In this document: in pieces, positions 6,663 to 11,847 of the stretch | Layout: the number at the start of each line of letters is the position of its first letter | How positions within the stretch are numbered: position 1 is the stretch's first letter | Assembly: GCA_965364735.1 (NCBI GenBank) | Contig: CBDTYW010000100.1 | Location: 1 to 11,847, forward strand | Direction of reading: 5' to 3' | DNA length: 11,847 nucleotides | Source of the DNA: CBDTYW01 sp965364735 | Lineage (GTDB): Bacteria; Actinomycetota; Nitriliruptoria; Nitriliruptorales; Nitriliruptoraceae | Notes under the pieces: generated by a model | The model's input: the letters and a program-made list of their open reading frames with translations, nothing else | Database searches by the model: none | What the model was told of the DNA's origin: nothing | Made by a program: the position numbers and the translations under genes

Positions 6663-7868
6663 GTGGTTCTTCGCGTGATGCGCACCGACCTGCGCCATGA
6701 CGACGGTCGCCTGCTCTCCGTGTACGGAGAGCACGGCTCCGCCGACCTGCCGACCTTCGGGGCCGGGGAGCCGTCGCAGCTGCACCTGCGGCACGACGCG
6801 CTCACCGACACGTGGGTCGGAGTGTCGCCTGCCCGCAACTCGCGACCGCTCACCTCGACGCCCGCCACAGCCGCGAGCAGCTGTCCGCTCTGCCCCGGCG
6901 GACCCGAGATCCCGTTCGGATACGAGGCCGCCGTCTTCGAGAACCGGTTCCCCACGCTCGTCGCCGACGCACCGACCCCACCCCCGGGACCGACTGCGCC
7001 GTCGACCGGCCGCTGCGAGGTGGTGCTCTACACCTCCGAGCACGTCGGGTCGCTCGGGACGCTCACCGGCGAGCAGCTTGCCCGCGTCGTCGCCATCTGG
7101 GCCGACCGCTCCGGGGCGCTCTGGGCCGACCCGGCCCACCGACACGTCCTGGTCTTCGAGAACCGCGGCGAGGACGTGGGCGCGACGCTCAGCCATCCAC
7201 ACGGCCAGATCTACGCGTTCGGGCACCTGCCACCGTTCATCGCTGGGCGCCTCGACGCGCTGGCGAAGCACCGGGCCGAGCACGACACCTGCCTCACCTG
7301 CGGCGTCGTCGCCGACGACGACGGGGCGCCCGACCGGCAGGTCGCGCAGAACGCTTCGTTCACGATCAACGTCCCGTACGCCGCGCGGTGGCCCTACGAG
7401 GTCCATGTCCGCGCCCGCCGCCACGGGCTCAGCCGACTCGGCGATCTCACCACCGACGAGCGTCGAGATCTCGCCGAGGCGCTGCGCACCGTCGTCCACG
7501 CCTATGACGCGCTCTACGACCGTCCGCTGCACTACATGATGACCTGCATGGAGGCCCCGTCGGTCGACGGCGCCCCAGCGGCCGACTGGCACCTCGCGTT
7601 CGAGTTCGCTCCTCCGGCACGCGCCGCCGACCGGCTGAAGATCCGGGCGTCCGTCGAGACGGCGACCGGCTTGTTCATCAACGACACGCTCCCGGAGCTC
7701 ACGGCCACGCATCTCGCCGATGCGCTCACGTCGGCGGGCGGGGTCCCGGATCTGACGATCCCAGATGTCATCATCACGCACGGTCTGCAAGAACCCGATC
7801 ACACGCGCCCCGCGCGCGTGACCACCCCGACGGCGTCCACCCACGCCAACACAGGAGCACGTTCATGA
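6663..7868 (+). CDS. galT: Galactose-1-phosphate uridylyltransferase
   Basis: GalT exchanges galactose-1-phosphate with UDP-glucose to give UDP-galactose and glucose-1-phosphate, the second Leloir step, in the cytoplasm. The 401-residue HIT-superfamily protein has the active-site triad HPHGQ (178-182), with nucleophile His180 and Gln182. The zinc ligands of the classical enzyme are all present: Cys74 and Cys77 (in CPLC), His127 and His178. VFENRFP and VFENRGEDVG are family blocks. The start is uncertain: GTG at 6663 has GGGAG only three bases upstream, while an in-frame ATG at 6678 gives an N-terminus (MRTDLRHDDGR) that looks more like relatives but has no good ribosome-binding site. The C-terminal tail after about residue 385 is rich in Thr, Ala and Pro. 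The stop overlaps the binding-protein start (ATGA), so the transporter is translationally coupled to GalT. Confidence 0.96.
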   Translation: MVLRVMRTDLRHDDGRLLSVYGEHGSADLPTFGAGEPSQLHLRHDALTDTWVGVSPARNSRPLTSTPATAASSCPLCPGGPEIPFGYEAAVFENRFPTLVADAPTPPPGPTAPSTGRCEVVLYTSEHVGSLGTLTGEQLARVVAIWADRSGALWADPAHRHVLVFENRGEDVGATLSHPHGQIYAFGHLPPFIAGRLDALAKHRAEHDTCLTCGVVADDDGAPDRQVAQNASFTINVPYAARWPYEVHVRARRHGLSRLGDLTTDERRDLAEALRTVVHAYDALYDRPLHYMMTCMEAPSVDGAPAADWHLAFEFAPPARAADRLKIRASVETATGLFINDTLPELTATHLADALTSAGGVPDLTIPDVIITHGLQEPDHTRPARVTTPTASTHANTGARS

Positions 7869-9175
7869 GAAGGAACACGGTGGCGCTGGTAGCAGCGCTC
7901 TCCCTCGCCGCAGCTGCGTGCGGCGACGCGACCACGACGACCACGCCGGAGGACTCCGGCGAAGTCGTCGCCCTGCGCTGGCGGACCCGTCCGGACAACC
8001 AGGCCGAGGCCGATGTCTACGCCGCGGTCAGCCAGAAGATCGACGACGCCAAGGCGAACCTCGAGCTCTCCTACGAGCCCGGCGGCTCCGAGACATCCTC
8101 CTACCAGGACGTCCTGAAGACCGAGCTCGCCGCGGGCACCGCCCCGGACGTGTTCTGGATCCCCGGAACCGACATCGCCGACTTCGCGAAGCGCGGCCTG
8201 ATCGCCGACCTCCGCTCCGTCGCCACGGCGTCCAGCGACTACGCCGGCGACGCGGCGTACTACCCGGGCCCGATGGAGTTCCTCACCGTCGACCCCGCGA
8301 CCAACCAGGCCGGCGACACGCTCTGGGGCCTTCCCCGCGACGTCTCCACCTTCGCGCTCTACCTCAACATGGACCTGATCGACGAGGCCGGCGCCGACGA
8401 CCCGCGTGAGCTCTCCGCCAACGGCGAGTGGGACTGGGACGCCTTCCGCGAGGTCGGCGAGGCCGTCAGCGGGCTCTCCTCCGAGATCAAGGGCTACGGG
8501 ATGAACTCTTGGTGGGCCAACTACGGCTACTGGATCAACTCCGCTGGCGGAAACTTCTTCAACGACGACCGCACGGGCTGTGGGCTCGACACCGACGAGG
8601 CGATCGCCGGGCTGACCTACATGCAGGGCCTCTACGCGGACGGCCTCGCCGTGCCGTTCGGTGAGGACTCCGAGCCGCCGTTCCTCGCCGGCCAGGTCGG
8701 CATGTTCATGAACGGTCGTTGGGCGACGCCGGGCACCCGCTCGAGCGCCGACTTCGACTGGGATGTCGTCAAGCTGCCGGACGGCCCCGGTGGCCCGAGC
8801 AACTGGCTGTTCTGGGGCGCCTACGTGGTCAACGCCAACACGGCCGACCTCGACGCCGCGTTCGAGCTCGTCACCGAGCTGACCAGCCCCTCCATCCAGG
8901 GCGAGATCTCCGCGCTCGGCGCCAACATCCCGAGCCGCATCGACGATGCCGCGGCGAACGACGCCTTCCTCACCTACTCGCCGCCGGCCAACAACCAGGC
9001 GTTCCTCGACGGGCTCTCCCAGAACCCGGTCTCCGAGGGTCCGCTCTGGGCCGGTGACTGGCCTGCCTACGACGGCGCGATGGGTCCGGAGATCCAGTCC
9101 GTCATCGCCGGTGACCAGAGCCTCGCCGACTTCCAGGCGAGCATCTGCGACAAGCTGAACCCCACGTTCAGCTGA
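7865..9175 (+). CDS. Sugar-binding lipoprotein of the ABC importer (family 1 / CUT1)
   Basis: This 436-residue extracytoplasmic protein should capture the substrate and deliver it to the permeases. It begins with a lipoprotein signal peptide: RR at 2-3, a hydrophobic stretch 5-18 and Cys19 in LAAAAC, followed by a flexible Thr/Asp/Glu-rich linker. The lipobox is slightly off consensus, with Ala at -3. The mature part has bacterial extracellular solute-binding family 1 features: LKTELAAGTAPDVFWIPG, GLIADL, the hinge-region LWGLPRDVSTFALYLNMDL and many aromatic residues in the second lobe (for example SWWANYGYW), typical of stacking on sugars. AGGAG at 7853-7857 lies seven bases before the ATG, inside the end of galT. 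A strong hairpin follows the stop. The ligand cannot be read from sequence; neighbours point to an alpha- and/or beta-galactoside. Confidence 0.92.
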   Translation: MRRNTVALVAALSLAAAACGDATTTTTPEDSGEVVALRWRTRPDNQAEADVYAAVSQKIDDAKANLELSYEPGGSETSSYQDVLKTELAAGTAPDVFWIPGTDIADFAKRGLIADLRSVATASSDYAGDAAYYPGPMEFLTVDPATNQAGDTLWGLPRDVSTFALYLNMDLIDEAGADDPRELSANGEWDWDAFREVGEAVSGLSSEIKGYGMNSWWANYGYWINSAGGNFFNDDRTGCGLDTDEAIAGLTYMQGLYADGLAVPFGEDSEPPFLAGQVGMFMNGRWATPGTRSSADFDWDVVKLPDGPGGPSNWLFWGAYVVNANTADLDAAFELVTELTSPSIQGEISALGANIPSRIDDAAANDAFLTYSPPANNQAFLDGLSQNPVSEGPLWAGDWPAYDGAMGPEIQSVIAGDQSLADFQASICDKLNPTFS

Positions 9176-9183
9176 GTCGTTCA

Positions 9184-9220
9184 CGCCGGGGTCGGTCGTC
9201 GCTGACGGCCGACCCCGGCG
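9184..9220 (+). promoter_or_regulatory. Strong intercistronic hairpin after the binding-protein gene
   Basis: Bases 9184-9195 and 9209-9220 form a perfect 12-base inverted repeat (CGCCGGGGTCGG with its complement). The stem continues inward through a U-G wobble and four more pairs to 9200/9204, leaving a three-base GCT loop: 17 pairs in all. It begins eight bases after the binding-protein stop. No U-tract follows; a C-run and the ribosome-binding site of the permease come next. This fits an mRNA-stabilising or partial termination element of the kind that keeps binding-protein levels above permease levels in other sugar operons. Confidence 0.8.
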
Positions 9221-9251
9221 CCCCCCGCTGGATCGAGAGGGAGACGAGCCG

Positions 9252-10892
9252 GTGAGCACCTTGGCCGCTGCCCGAGGCAGCACGTCGCGGCTCGATGCCG
9301 CGCGCGTTCAGACGCTGCTCGTCGGCTGGCAGGCAGCGCTCTCCGTCGCCGCGATCGCGGCGCTCGGGCTCGTCATGGGTGCCGGCGTCGGCCCGACCGA
9401 CGGCCTCTTCCGCATCATCTCGATCGTCGGGCTGGGCGTCGCGGCTGCGCTCGCCGCCACCTCGGCCGCGCTCCTGCGACGAGGCCGCCACCTCGGTCGT
9501 GCCATCGCGCTCACGGTCAACTACCTCGGCTTCGTCATCGCGGTGGTCGTCCTGCTGCAGACCACCCGCGTGTTCGTCGGTCTCGACGCGCTCGCCGAGA
9601 CCTTCGCGCGCGGCGTTCCCTTCCTCGCGGTCGCGCTGATCGGCTGGCTCGTCGTTGGCGGCGAGGACGCCGCCCCGAACCGGGCCGTGATCGGGCGCCG
9701 GATCGCCCTCGCCGGGATCCTCGCCGCACTCATCGCGGTCGGGCTGCTCCCCGGGCTGCTCACCTTCGCCGGCCGGCTCATCTCGCCCACCCGGCTGCCG
9801 GTCCTGGTGATCGCCCTCGCGTTCGGCGTCATCGCCTGGCGGGTCTACCAGCCCGACATCGCGCGCCACTTCAACGCTTCGGCAACCCAGCGCCGCACGC
9901 TCGACGGCCTGCTGTTCATCTCCCCGAACCTCCTCGGCTTCTTCGCCTTCTTCGCTGGTCCGCTGTTGTTCAGCCTCTTCGTGAGCCTCAACGAGTGGGA
10001 CGCCTTCGGGACCACGAACTTCATCGGCCTCGACAACTACATCAACATCCTCGCGCTCGACTTCACGAGCGCCGGTGAGGGGCTCAAGGGCGGATACCAG
10101 GAGCTCACCCGCTTCGGCGACGTCGTCATCGGGGCCCGCGACCCGCTGTTCTGGCGCTCGATCCTGAACATCCTGAAGTTCTCGGTGCTCGCCATCCCGC
10201 TTGCCGTCGTCCCCGCGGTGTTCATGGCGCAGCTGCTCAACTCGAAGGTCCCGGGGATCAAGGTCTTCCGGGCCCTCTACTTCATCCCGTCGATCGCCGG
10301 CGTGATCGCGGTGGCGCTGATCTGGCGGCAGCTCTTCAGCTCGACCGTCGGGTGGATCAACTACCTGATCCTCCAGGTCGTCAACTTCTGGAACTGGCTG
10401 CCGCTGCTCCCCGAGACCAGCGACCCGGCCATCCAGTGGCTGAGCGACGCGGACGTCGCGCTCTACTCGCTCGTGATCGTGTTCGCATGGCAGTACGTCG
10501 GCTTCAACACCGTGCTGTTCTTCGCAGGGCTGCAGGGCATCCCCGGCGACCTCTACGAGGCTGCCGCTCTTGACGGCGCGACGCCGTGGCAGCGGTTCCG
10601 CCACATCACGTTGCCGTCGCTCAAGCCCACGACGTTCTTCGTCGTCGCGTCCACCGGCGTGCTCGCGCTGCAGCTGTTCGGTGAGAGCGTCGTGCTGTTC
10701 CCGCAGACCACGCCCGCGGGCGCCGGGCCGGGCAACTCGACGCTGACCCCGGTGGTCTACCTCTACGAACAGGGCTTCCGCCGGTTCTCACAGGGCTACG
10801 CCTCGGCCGTCGCCTGGGTGCTGTTCGCCCTGATCTTCTCGTTCACGTTCATCCAGTTCCAGCGGCAACGCGACGAGACGGAGGCCAGCTGA
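9252..10892 (+). CDS. Sugar ABC transporter permease (MalF type) with long N-terminal membrane extension
   Basis: This is one of two inner-membrane channel subunits of the importer. Residues from about 213 to 546 are a normal CUT1 permease: a first segment with FISPNLLGFFAFFAGPLLFSL, the usual TM core, and the EAA loop EAAALDGATPWQRFRHITLP (436-455) that docks on the ATPase. The protein has 546 residues against about 290-320 for most of the family. The extra 210 residues hold about six hydrophobic segments (roughly 22-46, 52-75, 84-104, 119-136, 150-173 and 182-199) in the same frame, with no internal ribosome-binding site or break that I could see. The GTG start at 9252 has AGGGAG (9238-9243) eight bases upstream. 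The stop overlaps the next start by one base (TGATG). The permease core is certain; the role of the extension is unknown. Confidence 0.92.
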   Translation: MSTLAAARGSTSRLDAARVQTLLVGWQAALSVAAIAALGLVMGAGVGPTDGLFRIISIVGLGVAAALAATSAALLRRGRHLGRAIALTVNYLGFVIAVVVLLQTTRVFVGLDALAETFARGVPFLAVALIGWLVVGGEDAAPNRAVIGRRIALAGILAALIAVGLLPGLLTFAGRLISPTRLPVLVIALAFGVIAWRVYQPDIARHFNASATQRRTLDGLLFISPNLLGFFAFFAGPLLFSLFVSLNEWDAFGTTNFIGLDNYINILALDFTSAGEGLKGGYQELTRFGDVVIGARDPLFWRSILNILKFSVLAIPLAVVPAVFMAQLLNSKVPGIKVFRALYFIPSIAGVIAVALIWRQLFSSTVGWINYLILQVVNFWNWLPLLPETSDPAIQWLSDADVALYSLVIVFAWQYVGFNTVLFFAGLQGIPGDLYEAAALDGATPWQRFRHITLPSLKPTTFFVVASTGVLALQLFGESVVLFPQTTPAGAGPGNSTLTPVVYLYEQGFRRFSQGYASAVAWVLFALIFSFTFIQFQRQRDETEAS

Positions 10893-11847
10893 TGGCGATG
10901 GTCGTCGGAACCCAGCGCTCCACCGTCGCCCGACGGGTGGGCGTCTACGCCATGCTCACCGGGCTGGCCGCGGTGATGCTGTTCCCGTTCCTGTTCGTCG
11001 TCGGCTCGTCGCTCAAGAGCCGCACCGACATCTTCACCTACCCGCCCCGCGTCATCCCACGTGACCAGCAGGCCGTGGCGATCGGTGGCGACGACTTCCC
11101 CGCCTACGAGATCGACGGCGCGGTCCGCGGTCTCGTCGACGAGGTCCGCCTCGGCACCTACGCGCCCGTCGCCGACCCGACCGCGACGATCGAGCTGCCG
11201 CGCAGCGAGGTCGTCGACGCCGAGGGCCCCGACGGCCAGCGCACCGCGGTCGTCGCCGGCGAGGAGGAAGACCTCTACCTCGTGCCGACCCCGTCCGGCG
11301 CGGTCGAGATGTTCGAGGTCAGCCGCACCGTCAAGGGCGTGTTCGCGCTGCCGTCGTCACCCGGCGACACCGTGCTGGAGACGATTCGTACGGCAACCCC
11401 GGTCGAGAAGATCGCCCCGCACCCCGAGAACTTCACCGAGGTCCTCGAGGTCCAGACGCTCGACCGCAGCCTCACGAACACCGCGCTGGTCACGATCCTG
11501 GTCGTGATCGGGACGGTCATCACCTCGATCCTCGGCGGCTATGCGTTCGCACGCATCAGCTTCCCCGGACGCGACGCGATGTTCCTGATGTACCTCGGCT
11601 CGATCATGGTCCCGTTCGTGATCCTGATCATCCCGCTCTATCAGCTCATGGTCTCGCTCGGCTGGGTCGACTCGCTCGCGGCGCTCGTGTTCCCGTTCTT
11701 CTTCAACGCCTACGGGACGTTCCTCATCCGGCAGTTCTTCGTGACCGTCCCGTACGAGCTCGAGGAGGCCGCCGTGGTCGACGGGGCCTCACGCTGGACG
11801 ATCCTCTGGAAGATCTACGTGCCGCTCGCCTACCCCGCGATCGCGAC
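10892..11847 (+). CDS. Sugar ABC transporter permease (MalG type) with extracytoplasmic insertion, 3' end off the right edge
   Basis: This is the second channel subunit, open for 318 codons to the window edge. TM1 spans about residues 16-41 and is followed by the family's SLKSRTDIFTYPPRVIP (40-56). In usual MalG-type permeases the sequence then passes within 20-30 residues into NYxxVL and TM2. Here that junction, PENFTEVL (178-185), appears only after about 118 extra residues (57-175), which are acidic and rich in short beta-like stretches. TM2 follows from about 198, and the EAA loop ELEEAAVVDGASRWTILWKIYVPLA (289-313) is intact. The insertion should lie outside the membrane, on the binding-protein side. 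The ATG at 10892 overlaps the preceding stop by one base, so translation is coupled; a second in-frame ATG at 10898 is an alternative start. Identity is secure. Confidence 0.93.
   Translation, partial: MAMVVGTQRSTVARRVGVYAMLTGLAAVMLFPFLFVVGSSLKSRTDIFTYPPRVIPRDQQAVAIGGDDFPAYEIDGAVRGLVDEVRLGTYAPVADPTATIELPRSEVVDAEGPDGQRTAVVAGEEEDLYLVPTPSGAVEMFEVSRTVKGVFALPSSPGDTVLETIRTATPVEKIAPHPENFTEVLEVQTLDRSLTNTALVTILVVIGTVITSILGGYAFARISFPGRDAMFLMYLGSIMVPFVILIIPLYQLMVSLGWVDSLAALVFPFFFNAYGTFLIRQFFVTVPYELEEAAVVDGASRWTILWKIYVPLAYPAIA

Noticed and set aside
7802..7820. Seven-pair hairpin (CACGCGC with GCGCGTG) near the end of galT, before the binding-protein start
   Set aside because: It lies inside coding sequence made of GC-alternating codons, where short stems are common by chance, and leaves the ribosome-binding site at 7853 free.
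9168..10604. Minus-strand open frame opposite the first permease giving an Asp/Glu/Arg-rich product
   Set aside because: The opposite frame encodes a clear permease; the acidic composition is what results from complementing hydrophobic high-GC codons.

Overview
This is a compact galactoside-utilisation locus from a high-GC bacterium, most likely an actinobacterium. The coding genes are G/C-rich at third codon positions and several starts are GTG. Genes are packed with 1-4 base overlaps, and the substrate-binding protein is a lipoprotein of Gram-positive type. The class within Actinomycetota (for example Acidimicrobiia) cannot be fixed from sequence reading alone. There are no RNA genes, insertion sequences, CRISPR arrays or signs of recent transfer.

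Layout. Two genes point left from a divergent control region at about 2360-2464: galK (galactokinase), then the ATPase of a CUT1-type sugar ABC transporter, which runs off the left edge. A three-gene block points right: a DeoR-family regulator, a short GH36 alpha-galactosidase and a GH42 beta-galactosidase. A 95-base gap at 6568-6662 holds a promoter-like pair and a dense cluster of GAAAC/GTTTC half-sites. A second rightward block follows: galT, a lipoprotein sugar-binding protein, a very large MalF-type permease and a MalG-type permease cut by the right edge. A strong hairpin lies between the binding protein and the first permease.

How it works together (inference from families). The binding protein captures a galactose-containing oligosaccharide or glycoside. 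The two permeases import it, powered by the ATPase made from the opposite strand. Neither glycosidase has a signal peptide, so both should act in the cytoplasm and release terminal alpha- and beta-linked galactose. GalK and GalT feed galactose into the Leloir pathway. No galE or mutarotase is visible, so these lie elsewhere. The DeoR-type repressor probably responds to a phosphorylated galactose intermediate.

Most worth a second look: both permeases carry extra domains (about 210 residues with roughly six membrane segments at the N-terminus of the first; about 118 extracytoplasmic residues inserted in the second); the half-site array before galT has 11-base spacing; a 17-pair hairpin follows the binding-protein gene; and an alpha-galactosidase/beta-galactosidase pair shares one transporter, which could suit a mixed-linkage substrate such as the digalactosyl-glycerol headgroup of galactolipids.
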